A stretch of 64,000 nucleotides of DNA from Oxalobacteraceae bacterium (GTDB lineage: Bacteria; Pseudomonadota; Gammaproteobacteria; Burkholderiales; Burkholderiaceae_D): assembly GCA_027490725.1 (NCBI GenBank), contig JAIXXN010000046.1, positions 34,881 to 98,880 on the forward strand, given 5' to 3'. The stretch's first letter is position 1. Each line of letters begins with the position of its first letter. Position numbers and translations under genes: made by a program. Under the pieces are notes generated by a model. The model worked only from the letters and a program-made list of their open reading frames with translations, searched no databases and was not told the origin of the DNA. Shown here one piece after another: positions 1 through 7,196 of the stretch.

Positions 1-39
1 GCAGTTGCGCCTGCCCCTGAACAACTGGAAAACTCATGA
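1..39 (+). CDS. 3' end of an unidentified upstream gene
   Basis: Frame 1 is open from the window edge and ends at a TGA at 37-39, giving a terminal peptide AVAPAPEQLENS. The stop overlaps the ATG of the next gene (36-38) in an ATGA arrangement, which suggests translational coupling. Too little remains to name the product. Confidence 0.4.
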   Translation, partial: AVAPAPEQLENS

Positions 40-677
40 GCTTTGCCACCTGGATCACCTTTCTGATTGCCGCCAGCATCATCGCCGTCTCGCCCGGCTC
101 GGGCGCCGTGCTGTCGATGTCGCATGGCCTGTCGTACGGCGTGCGCCGCACCAGTGCCACCATCCTCGGCCTGCAGGCGGGCCTGCTGCTGGTGCTGGCG
201 ATCGCCGGTGGCGGGGTCGGCTCGCTGCTGCTGGCCTCGGAAGTGGCGTTCAATATTGTTAAAACCGTCGGTGCGCTGTATCTGATTTATCTGGGCCTGA
301 GCCAGTGGCGCGCCAAGGTCAGCATCAGCGGCGAGGCGGCCCATGCCGAAGTGCAGGTACCGTCGGTGCGGCAGCGCGTGCTGACCGGTTTTCTGACCAA
401 TGCCACCAACCCGAAAGGCATCATTTTCATGGTCGCCGTGCTGCCGCAATTTATTACCCGCGAGGCGCCATTGCTGCCGCAGTTGCTGATTCTGGCGGTC
501 ACCATGTGCTGCGTCGATCTGCTGGTGATGCACAGTTATGCGTTTCTGGCCGCCTCGATGCAGCGCTTTTTCCGCGATGCGCGCGCTGTCAAAAAGCAGA
601 ACCGCGTCTTCGGCGGCCTGCTGATGGCGGTCGGCACCGCGCTGTTCTTCGTCAAACGGGGCGGCGCGACCGCCTGA
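36..677 (+). CDS. LysE/RhtB family amino-acid exporter
   Basis: A 213-residue hydrophobic protein with the N-terminal SPGSGAVL segment and the later NATNPKG motif that mark the LysE/RhtB export family, whose members expel amino acids or homoserine-lactone-type metabolites across the inner membrane. About six membrane helices are visible and the length is normal. The ATG overlaps the stop of the preceding frame, so it probably belongs to an operon beginning outside the window. The substrate cannot be read from the sequence. Confidence 0.85.
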   Translation: MSFATWITFLIAASIIAVSPGSGAVLSMSHGLSYGVRRTSATILGLQAGLLLVLAIAGGGVGSLLLASEVAFNIVKTVGALYLIYLGLSQWRAKVSISGEAAHAEVQVPSVRQRVLTGFLTNATNPKGIIFMVAVLPQFITREAPLLPQLLILAVTMCCVDLLVMHSYAFLAASMQRFFRDARAVKKQNRVFGGLLMAVGTALFFVKRGGATA

Positions 678-783
678 TAGCCTGAGCTTGTCGCCTGCCA
701 CAGCAATTTGTAAGGTCTTGTAATCGCGGTAGGCGCATTCGGCGCGCCAGCGTTTAATGCGCATATTACCTAGGAGCGCCGCT

Positions 784-2730
784 ATGCACCGTCCCCTCAT
801 TACCACCCTGTTACTGGCCGTGCTGGCCGGTCCCGCACTGGCCCAGAACGATTTACCGGCGATGGTCGGGCGTATCGCCGCCGTACAGGGCAAGGTGACC
901 CTGACCGGCAACGACGACAGCGTCGCGGCAGGCCTGAACTGGCCGGTGCTGGCCGGAAATCACCTGAACACGGCCAGCGGCGCCCGCAGCGAATTCCGTG
1001 CCGGTTCAAGCGCGGTGCGGCTGGACGGCGATTCCGATCTGGAAATTCTCGAACTCGATGACGAGGTGCTGCGCCTGCGCCTGAATTACGGCAGCGTCAG
1101 CATCCGGGTACGCCAGCCTGAACTGCTGCGCAACTTCGAACTGATCACCCCGCAAGCGCGCATCACCCTGCTGGAACCGGGGGTGCTGCGGGTCGATGCG
1201 GAGCGGCTGGCCGATACTAGCCAGATCAGCGTGCTGGCGGGCAGCGCCCGTGTCAACGGCGCCGGTGCCTCGCTGACCGTGGCCAGCGGCCGTCAGGCCG
1301 AAGTCAATAGCAACGATGTGCGCACCGGTCTGGCACACACTGACGGCTTCGACCGCTGGGCCGAAGAGCGCGACCGGGTCGGCGAAGCGCCCATCACCAG
1401 CCGTTTTGTTTCCAGCGGCATCACCGGCTACGAAGAACTGGACCGTAATGGTAGCTGGAGCGACAGCGTGGAATACGGCCCCTTGTGGACCCCGCGCAAT
1501 GTCGGCGCCGACTGGGCGCCTTATCGGGATGGCCGCTGGATCTGGCTGGCGCCATGGGGCTGGACCTGGATCGACAATGCCCCATGGGGCTATGCACCGT
1601 CGCACTATGGCCGCTGGGTGATGATCAACCGGCGCTGGTGCTGGGCGCCGGGGCGTCCGTCCGGACGTCCCGTGTGGGCACCCGCGCTGGTGGGCTGGGT
1701 GGATGGCCATGGTAGCGGCCCCGGCCATCGCCCCGGCAAGGGCTGGTATCCGCTCTCGCCACGCGACCATTTTGTACCGGACTACCGGATCTCGCCCGAC
1801 CATGAACGACGCCTGAACTGGCGTGACCACGGCCGCCCGCTGCCCGCGCTGCCGGTACACCGTGGCCAGCCACCGGGCCTGAGCGTACTGCCACGCGAAC
1901 AATTCGAACGCCCCGTGCGTGGCCCGGGCACGCTGCCAGCCTATCAGCCCGGTGTCAGCCCGATCGGCAGCGTGCCGGCGCTGCGCCCGCTCGACAGCCA
2001 GCGCCCGCAATGGCCGGAACGTGGCCAGGAGAGTCGCAATGAGCGCTGGCAGGATGGCCGCAATGAACGCTGGCAGGATAGTCGCAATCTCCGTCCGACT
2101 GACCGTCCGGGTAGCCGCGGCGATGCGCCACTGCGCCCACCGGGCAATCCGGCGCCGGCCATCCCGGCACCCGGACCAACGCCGGCAGCCATGCCGGCCC
2201 CGGTCGCCGCACCGTCGCTAGCGCCCCAGCCCGCCAATCTGTCGCCCGTGACGGCGATTCCCGCGCCCGAACGCAATCCCCGTCCGGGACGGCCTGACTA
2301 TGCCGACCGCAACGATGGACGCAGTGAGCGCTGGGAACGGATCGATCGTGCCGATCGCTTCGAACGTCCTGACCAGCCCAATCGCGGCAACCGCAACGGC
2401 GACGATGAACGGCGCAGCTTGCGTACCCCGGACGAACGGCGCACCCCGCCCGCCACCCTGCAGGCGCAGCCTTCCTATCAACCCGGCCCGCCAGTGACGC
2501 CGGTGCAGCAGATGGCGCCGCTGGCGCAGCCCCCGCGCATGCCGGCACCGATGCCAGCGCCAGCCATGACGCCCGCACGGCCCGCTTTCAGCCCGCCACC
2601 GATGCCGGCGCCGGCGCCGGCAGCGGCGCCGCCAGCCCCGCCCAGAGAGAGCGGCCAGCACCAGCGCGAAGAGCGTCGCAAGGAAGAGGGGCGTGAGCGG
2701 GATGGCAAAGGAAATCAGATTCGGCCATAA
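784..2730 (+). CDS. Exported FecR-domain / DUF6600 protein with Pro- and Arg-rich tail
   Basis: I start at ATG 784 because TAGGAGCG lies at 771-778 and the protein then opens with a clean signal peptide (MHRPLITTLLLAVLAGPALA, cut before QND). An upstream in-frame start at 757 lacks these. The 648-residue product has a FecR-like domain (about residues 25-190), then a tryptophan-rich DUF6600 segment with WTPRNVGADWAPYRDGRW, WIDNAPWGYAPSHYGRW and related phrases (about 225-310). The C-terminal half is low complexity, with short ERWQD repeats and long Pro/Ala runs. Family members are periplasmic or surface proteins of unknown function; no sigma/anti-sigma partner lies beside it. The tail composition may make the protein aggregation-prone or wall-associated, which is speculation. 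Confidence 0.8.
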   Translation: MHRPLITTLLLAVLAGPALAQNDLPAMVGRIAAVQGKVTLTGNDDSVAAGLNWPVLAGNHLNTASGARSEFRAGSSAVRLDGDSDLEILELDDEVLRLRLNYGSVSIRVRQPELLRNFELITPQARITLLEPGVLRVDAERLADTSQISVLAGSARVNGAGASLTVASGRQAEVNSNDVRTGLAHTDGFDRWAEERDRVGEAPITSRFVSSGITGYEELDRNGSWSDSVEYGPLWTPRNVGADWAPYRDGRWIWLAPWGWTWIDNAPWGYAPSHYGRWVMINRRWCWAPGRPSGRPVWAPALVGWVDGHGSGPGHRPGKGWYPLSPRDHFVPDYRISPDHERRLNWRDHGRPLPALPVHRGQPPGLSVLPREQFERPVRGPGTLPAYQPGVSPIGSVPALRPLDSQRPQWPERGQESRNERWQDGRNERWQDSRNLRPTDRPGSRGDAPLRPPGNPAPAIPAPGPTPAAMPAPVAAPSLAPQPANLSPVTAIPAPERNPRPGRPDYADRNDGRSERWERIDRADRFERPDQPNRGNRNGDDERRSLRTPDERRTPPATLQAQPSYQPGPPVTPVQQMAPLAQPPRMPAPMPAPAMTPARPAFSPPPMPAPAPAAAPPAPPRESGQHQREERRKEEGRERDGKGNQIRP

Positions 2731-2788
2731 CCGCCGCACCAGTTTGGCGGGATTGGCGAGATTGGCGAGAGATTAGCTACAATACAGG

Positions 2789-2821
2789 CTGGCGACTTCG
2801 TGTTGAAGTTGCCAGTTTTTT
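2789..2821 (+). terminator. Intrinsic terminator or attenuator ahead of ybeD
   Basis: An 11-bp stem (CTGGCGACTTC / GAAGTTGCCAG, one G-U pair in RNA) with a 5-nt loop is followed directly by six T. It ends 16 nt before the ybeD ATG. A TACAAT box at 2778-2783 would start transcription almost exactly at the stem. It either terminates the upstream DUF6600 gene or attenuates ybeD. Confidence 0.7.
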
Positions 2822-2837
2822 ATTGATTGGAATACCT

Positions 2838-3113
2838 ATGCAAGCGATCCCGCCGTCAGAGTCCCTCATCGAATACCCGAGCGACTTCCCGATCAAGGTG
2901 ATGGGGCCGACTCATATCGATTTCGCCATTACCATCGTGCAAGTGGTGCAGAAGCATGATGCCGACTTCCACGAAGGCAAGATGGAAGTACGCCCATCGG
3001 CCAAAGGCAATTACACCGGCCTGACCGTGACCGTACGCGCCACCAGCCGCGAACAGCTCGATGCGCTGTACAGCGAACTGTCGGCCCATCCGATGGTCAA
3101 AATCGTCATGTAA
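2838..3113 (+). CDS. ybeD: YbeD-family protein (DUF493)
   Basis: A 91-residue protein matching the small YbeD/HP0495 family: it has KVMG near the N-terminus, the RPSAKGNYTGLTVTV strand and the closing MVKIVM. In many proteobacteria ybeD sits beside lipB-lipA, as it nearly does here with only the LysR gene between. Family members fold like ACT-type regulatory domains, but their role is unsettled. ATG 2838 is preferred over the in-frame TTG at 2823. Its stop abuts the stop of the convergent LysR gene. Confidence 0.85.
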   Translation: MQAIPPSESLIEYPSDFPIKVMGPTHIDFAITIVQVVQKHDADFHEGKMEVRPSAKGNYTGLTVTVRATSREQLDALYSELSAHPMVKIVM

Positions 3114-4034
3114 TCAGTCCGGCTGGCGCTGGAACAGACGCACCTCGTCCAGCAGCCAGTCACGGAAAGCACTAACCTGCGGCGGCTGCGCCGCTGCAGG
3201 CGGCATCAGCAGAAAATAGCCCTCGTGGCAGGGGCTTGCTGTGTCAAACAGACGCAGCAACTGCCCCGCAGCAATATCGGGCTGCGCCGTCAGATGCGGC
3301 ACCAGCGCCACCCCCTGGCCAGCCACCGCGGCACGCAACAGCGCCGCGCCATCCTCCGGCAAGTGCTGGGTATGGGCCTCGGTACGGGGGGCGGTACAGG
3401 GTTCTGCCAGCGTCACCCCGGCGCTGTGCAACCAGCGCGTCCAGCCCTCTTCAGACCCCAGCAAAGTATGCTGCCCCAGTAGCTCAGGCCTCTCAGGTAG
3501 AGCCCCGGAGCGATAGTGGGGACTCACTACAGGATAGCAGACCTCCGCCATCAGGCGCTCCACCGTCCAGCCCGGATACTGCCCGGCCCCGAAGCGGATC
3601 CCGATATCGACCGGCGCATCACGCCCGGCCAGCCATTGCTCGGCCGATTGCAGCACCACATGAATATCCGGATAGCGCTCGATGAAGCCGCCCAGCCGCG
3701 GCGCCAGCCAGCGCGCGGCAAACAGCGGCGTCGCCGCAATGCTCAGGCGCTGCTGCACCGGCGTGCGCCGCAGCGCCTCGCTGGCCGCCGCCATGTCGGC
3801 AAACGCACGGGCCAGTTGGCGCGCGTAGTGCGCGCCGCCCTCGGTAATCCGCACCTGTTTGCCATTGCGCACGAACAAAGCCAGCCCCAGTTCCCGTTCC
3901 AGCGCCCGCACCTGATGGCTGACCGCGCCATGCGTCAGCTGCAATTCTTCCGCCGCCCGCGAGAAATTCTCGTGCCGGGCCGCCGCCTCGAAGGCGCGTA
4001 GTGCGGAAAAATTAGGCAGGCGGTAGACGCTCAT
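3114..4034 (-). CDS. LysR-family transcriptional regulator, GcvA-like
   Basis: A 306-residue LysR-type regulator. The N-terminal helix-turn-helix reads FSALRAFEAAARHENFSRAAEEL, followed by LTHGAVSHQVRALERELG. The LTHGAVSHQ wording is typical of the GcvA/AmpR branch. The remainder is the periplasmic-binding-like effector domain, with SIAATPLFAARWLAPRLG at its start. It is divergent from lipB and convergent with ybeD, so lipoate or glycine-cleavage genes are plausible targets, though this is inference from position only. Its promoter region holds two copies of a 17-bp repeat. Confidence 0.85.
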   Translation of the reverse strand: MSVYRLPNFSALRAFEAAARHENFSRAAEELQLTHGAVSHQVRALERELGLALFVRNGKQVRITEGGAHYARQLARAFADMAAASEALRRTPVQQRLSIAATPLFAARWLAPRLGGFIERYPDIHVVLQSAEQWLAGRDAPVDIGIRFGAGQYPGWTVERLMAEVCYPVVSPHYRSGALPERPELLGQHTLLGSEEGWTRWLHSAGVTLAEPCTAPRTEAHTQHLPEDGAALLRAAVAGQGVALVPHLTAQPDIAAGQLLRLFDTASPCHEGYFLLMPPAAAQPPQVSAFRDWLLDEVRLFQRQPD

Positions 4035-4047
4035 CAGCTTCGCATAC

Positions 4048-4056
4048 TGTGGATAA
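4048..4056 (-). promoter_or_regulatory. DnaA-box-like 9-mer in the lysR leader
   Basis: The minus strand reads TTATCCACA, a perfect DnaA R-box. Each 17-bp repeat also contains TTATTCACA (minus strand of 4060-4068 and 4126-4134), which fits the relaxed consensus TTWTNCACA. All three are in one orientation. Function is unproven. Confidence 0.35.
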
Positions 4057-4058
4057 CT

Positions 4059-4141
4059 TTGTGAATAAAATTAGCAAAAGACGGCAAAATATACTGCCAT
4101 ACTGGGTTAACAGCAAGCATGCGCTTGTGAATAAAATTAGC
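4059..4141 (-). repeat. Two perfect 17-bp direct repeats bracketing the lysR promoter
   Basis: TTGTGAATAAAATTAGC occurs at 4059-4075 and again at 4125-4141, 66 bp apart and in the same orientation. The upstream copy covers about -44 to -60 and the downstream copy about +6 to +22 relative to the predicted lysR start site. This is the layout expected of paired operators, probably for autoregulation by the LysR protein. Confidence 0.6.
4088..4116 (-). promoter_or_regulatory. Predicted sigma-70 promoter of the lysR gene
   Basis: On the minus strand TTGCTG (4116-4111) and TATATT (4093-4088) are separated by exactly 17 bp. Transcription would start near 4081, leaving a leader of about 46 nt before the ATG at 4034. 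Confidence 0.55.
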
Positions 4142-4237
4142 TAACAAGGGAATTTCTGCGCGCCGCGGGTGCCGCGTTCGCCATGCAGCAGGGCCGCAAC
4201 GGCGGCGCCATGCGGGGCGCAGAGTCAGCGCGTGATT

Positions 4238-4243
4238 TATAAT
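4238..4243 (+). promoter_or_regulatory. -10 box placed for a leaderless lipB transcript
   Basis: A perfect TATAAT lies 6 nt before the lipB ATG at 4250, so the expected start point falls on or next to the start codon. No good -35 hexamer is visible 16-18 bp upstream. Confidence 0.35.
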
Positions 4244-4249
4244 GTCGGC

Positions 4250-4936
4250 ATGACGTCTCCAACTTCCGCCGAGCCGGCACTGATCCGCCACCTCGGCCTA
4301 GCCGATTACGACAGCACCTTCGCCGCCATGCGCAGCTTCACGGATGCCCGCACCCCGGACACCCGCGACGAACTGTGGATCGTCGAACATGCGCCCGTCT
4401 TCACGCTGGGACTGGGCGCCGATCGCGGTCACCTGCTGGCCGGCGCCAGCGCGATTCCCGTGGTGCAGACCGACCGTGGTGGCGAAGTCACCTATCACGG
4501 CCCCGGGCAGGTGGTGATCTACATGCTGATGGACCTGCGCCGCAACAAACCGGGCGGCAAGTTGTACGCACGCCAGTTCGTCAACCGGATTGAACAGGCG
4601 ATCATCAACGTGCTAGCGGCGTATAATCTGGCCGGTGAACGGGTAGAAGGCGCGCCCGGCATCTATATGGCTGACGGCCCGAAGCAGGGCGCGAAAATTG
4701 CCGCACTGGGCCTGAAAGTGCGCGGCAATGGTTGTACCTATCACGGCCTGTCGCTGAATGTCGCGATGGATCTGGCACCGTTTTCCTGGATTAACCCTTG
4801 CGGTTATGCCGGGCTGGAAACGGTGGACATGCGCAGCGTCGGCGTCACGGCGCCACTGGCCGCAGTACAGCAGCAACTGGCCGAAGAACTGATCCGCGTG
4901 CTGGCCCAGCCAGCGCAACCCGCAGCAACCGAATAA
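4250..4936 (+). CDS. lipB: Lipoyl(octanoyl) transferase LipB
   Basis: LipB moves octanoyl groups from acyl carrier protein to lipoyl domains of the 2-oxoacid dehydrogenases and the glycine cleavage H protein. The 228-residue protein shows the [12 protein letters not shown] signature (about residue 77), the [20 protein letters not shown] segment with the catalytic lysine, and INPCGY with the catalytic cysteine. I start at ATG 4250; an in-frame ATG at 4169 would add 27 residues unlike the family. It is followed 30 bp later by lipA. Confidence 0.93.
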   Translation: MTSPTSAEPALIRHLGLADYDSTFAAMRSFTDARTPDTRDELWIVEHAPVFTLGLGADRGHLLAGASAIPVVQTDRGGEVTYHGPGQVVIYMLMDLRRNKPGGKLYARQFVNRIEQAIINVLAAYNLAGERVEGAPGIYMADGPKQGAKIAALGLKVRGNGCTYHGLSLNVAMDLAPFSWINPCGYAGLETVDMRSVGVTAPLAAVQQQLAEELIRVLAQPAQPAATE

Positions 4937-4966
4937 CCCCACTTCGCCCGCGAGGGCACGCAGCTT

Positions 4967-5956
4967 ATGACCTCTGAGACCAACACCAACGTTGCCCCCG
5001 CTTATAACCCGAGCGAAAAGCAAAAAGGCGCTAGCAAAACGTCGCGCATTCCCATCAAGATCGTACCGATCGAACAGGTGGAACGGTTGAAGAAGCCGGA
5101 CTGGATCCGCGTCAAAGCGGCATCTGCCTCGACCCGCTTCTATGAAATCAAGGACGTGCTGCGCGAGAACAAGCTGGTCACCGTGTGCGAAGAAGCGAGC
5201 TGCCCGAACATCGGCGAATGCTTCGGCAAAGGCACGGCTACCTTCATGATCATGGGCGACAAGTGCACCCGTCGCTGCCCGTTCTGCGACGTCGGCCACG
5301 GCCGTCCTGATCCGCTCGATCAGGAAGAGCCGATCAATCTGTCGAAAACCATCGCCGAACTGCGCCTGAACTACGTGGTGATCACCTCGGTGGATCGCGA
5401 CGACCTGCGTGACGGCGGTGCCGGCCACTTCGTTTCCTGCATTAGCGAAACCCGCAAGCTGTCGCCGAAAACCCAGATCGAAGTACTGGTGCCGGACTTC
5501 CGCGGCCGTCTCGACAAGGCGCTGACCATCTTCGCCGATGGCCTGCCGGACGTGATGAACCACAATCTGGAAACCGTGCCACGCCTGTACAAGGAAGCCC
5601 GTCCCGGCTCCGACTACCTGCACTCGCTGCAACTGCTGAAAGAATTCAAGGAACGCTATCCGGACGTGAAGACCAAGTCGGGTCTGATGGTGGGTCTGGG
5701 CGAAACCGACGAAGAAATTCTGCAAGTGATGCGCGACATGCGCGAGCACAACATCGACATGCTGACCATCGGCCAGTATCTGGCGCCATCGAATAGCCAC
5801 CTGCCGGTACGCCGCTACGTGCACCCGGACGTGTTCAAGATGTTCGAGGCGGAAGCCTACAAGATGGGCTTCAAGCACGCTGCCGTGGGCGCCATGGTGC
5901 GCAGCTCCTACCACGCGGATGTGCAGGCGCACGACGTGCTGGCGGCCAGCGAGTAA
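4967..5956 (+). CDS. lipA: Lipoyl synthase LipA
   Basis: A radical-SAM enzyme that inserts two sulfurs into protein-bound octanoyl chains. The 329-residue protein has both family cysteine sets: [12 protein letters not shown] for the auxiliary, sacrificial iron-sulfur cluster and CTRRCPFC (CxxxCxxC) for the radical-SAM cluster. The C-terminal RSSYHAD is also typical. It forms a two-gene unit with lipB. Confidence 0.96.
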   Translation: MTSETNTNVAPAYNPSEKQKGASKTSRIPIKIVPIEQVERLKKPDWIRVKAASASTRFYEIKDVLRENKLVTVCEEASCPNIGECFGKGTATFMIMGDKCTRRCPFCDVGHGRPDPLDQEEPINLSKTIAELRLNYVVITSVDRDDLRDGGAGHFVSCISETRKLSPKTQIEVLVPDFRGRLDKALTIFADGLPDVMNHNLETVPRLYKEARPGSDYLHSLQLLKEFKERYPDVKTKSGLMVGLGETDEEILQVMRDMREHNIDMLTIGQYLAPSNSHLPVRRYVHPDVFKMFEAEAYKMGFKHAAVGAMVRSSYHADVQAHDVLAASE

Positions 5957-5999
5957 TCAGCGAGGGTAGTTAAAGCCGCTTCGCGGTAACACTGCTAAC

Positions 6000-6049
6000 G
6001 CAAAGGGCGGGTACAGGGCCGGAATTCCGGATCGGTACCTGCCCTTTGC
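6000..6049. terminator. Long hairpin between convergent lipA and the immunity gene
   Basis: GCAAAGGGCGGGTAC at 6000-6014 pairs with GGTACCTGCCCTTTGC at 6034-6049 with one mismatch, and the loop contains a perfect CCGGAATTCCGG palindrome (6019-6030). There is no T-tract on either side. It could act as a structural barrier or as a bidirectional terminator between converging genes. The remaining 5957-6165 sequence shows no gene. Confidence 0.45.
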
Positions 6050-6165
6050 CGTATACTGTTCCTGTCCGAGAACTAGGTGCCAATCATCATCTATAGTACA
6101 GATAAATATTTGGGTTACCGTATCGAAAGGCTTACAACATTATGTCTAAGGAACGCTCTTAGGTA

Positions 6166-7194
6166 TTAGTAGGTGGGGCGGCCGGTAGACTCCGGCGTAA
6201 CTGCATCTTCAACACCGGACCATGCTGGTAGTTTGGCCGGAGGCAAGGGAAGCACATGGTCGAGCCTGCTCAATTTCAAGTCGGGATTAATTTGCAGTGC
6301 GTTGTAAATCTCGATATAGCGTTTTTGTCGCTCAGGGTCTACTTCAATCCCCAAAGACTTTAAGATAATTCTTTCTTCGTCGGAACCGCTGTCCCAATAC
6401 CCGTCATTAAACATAACCTCAAGATCTCTCGCGCAATCAAGACTTCCAAATTTCACACCTTCTTGATACAGCGATATCGCGTCGTGATACTGCTTTTTCA
6501 CACCGGCGCTTAAGGCAAGCTCATAGGCAGCCGGTCCATGCCCCTGCTGATAGGCACATTGCAGCATAGTTGCCCAGTCTCCTCGCCTTCCCGCATCTTT
6601 ATATGCGCGAGCAAGCGCCATTTGCGCTTCCGGACTGCCAAGCTGCGCGGCCCTAAGGTAATATGCCCAAGCCAGATCGATATCGTAATGCGCGCCGCCA
6701 TAACCATATTCATAAGCGACACCTAGGTCATAAAGCCCCCACGGCTGCATGGCTTGGGCTGCCATTCGGGCGATTTCAACGGCTTTATATGGATCAGGAT
6801 TGAGCACATTATTTGATTCGAGCGGGCCCAATCCCTCAAGATAGAAATGGGCCATCAAAGCCCGTGCGCCCCAGTCCCCTCGATTAGCAGCAGTTTTCAC
6901 ATCGGTGAGTATTTGTAGGGCTTCCTCATGGGTGAGCTGCCACTCTATCTTGCTCCGCCAGAGCTTGCGTGCAGCGATATATAGTCGGTAAGTATCAGGA
7001 TCGCGAGTTGACGGCATATTATCTTTCCAACGGGCACATTCTGGTAAAGGGTCAAGAACACTAAATTTCCTAAATCCATAAGGAAGCTCATGCAAAGTTC
7101 TCTCCTTTAAATAGTCATTGAGAAAAAATGCCCCTGCCGCAAACGACAAAAAAAAGAAAGTCACAAAAACTCTGCGTAGTCGCGAGATACCCAT
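6166..7194 (-). CDS. Sel1-repeat protein, probable immunity to the adjacent phospholipase (Tli5-like)
   Basis: A 342-residue protein with one N-terminal membrane helix (FVTFFFLSFAAGAFFL), then several Sel1-like repeats between about residues 105 and 260 (ARALMAHFYLEGLG, ALARAYKDAGRRG and others). It begins 2 bp after the phospholipase D stop codon, so the two are almost certainly co-transcribed. Sel1-repeat, membrane-anchored periplasmic proteins are known immunity partners of Tle5 phospholipases in Pseudomonas. The same role is inferred here from position and architecture. GC content is visibly lower than in neighbouring housekeeping genes. Confidence 0.7.
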   Translation of the reverse strand: MGISRLRRVFVTFFFLSFAAGAFFLNDYLKERTLHELPYGFRKFSVLDPLPECARWKDNMPSTRDPDTYRLYIAARKLWRSKIEWQLTHEEALQILTDVKTAANRGDWGARALMAHFYLEGLGPLESNNVLNPDPYKAVEIARMAAQAMQPWGLYDLGVAYEYGYGGAHYDIDLAWAYYLRAAQLGSPEAQMALARAYKDAGRRGDWATMLQCAYQQGHGPAAYELALSAGVKKQYHDAISLYQEGVKFGSLDCARDLEVMFNDGYWDSGSDEERIILKSLGIEVDPERQKRYIEIYNALQINPDLKLSRLDHVLPLPPAKLPAWSGVEDAVTPESTGRPTY

Positions 7195-7196
7195 GG

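Noticed and set aside
4035..4249. Cluster of DnaA-like boxes in AT-rich DNA as a replication origin
   Set aside because: Only one box is perfect, there is no 13-mer array, and neither dnaA, dnaN, gidA nor parAB lies nearby. A regulatory role is simpler.
4967..5956. Long antisense frame across lipA and lipB (4613-5932 minus)
   Set aside because: It is a shadow of two confidently identified genes caused by high GC content.
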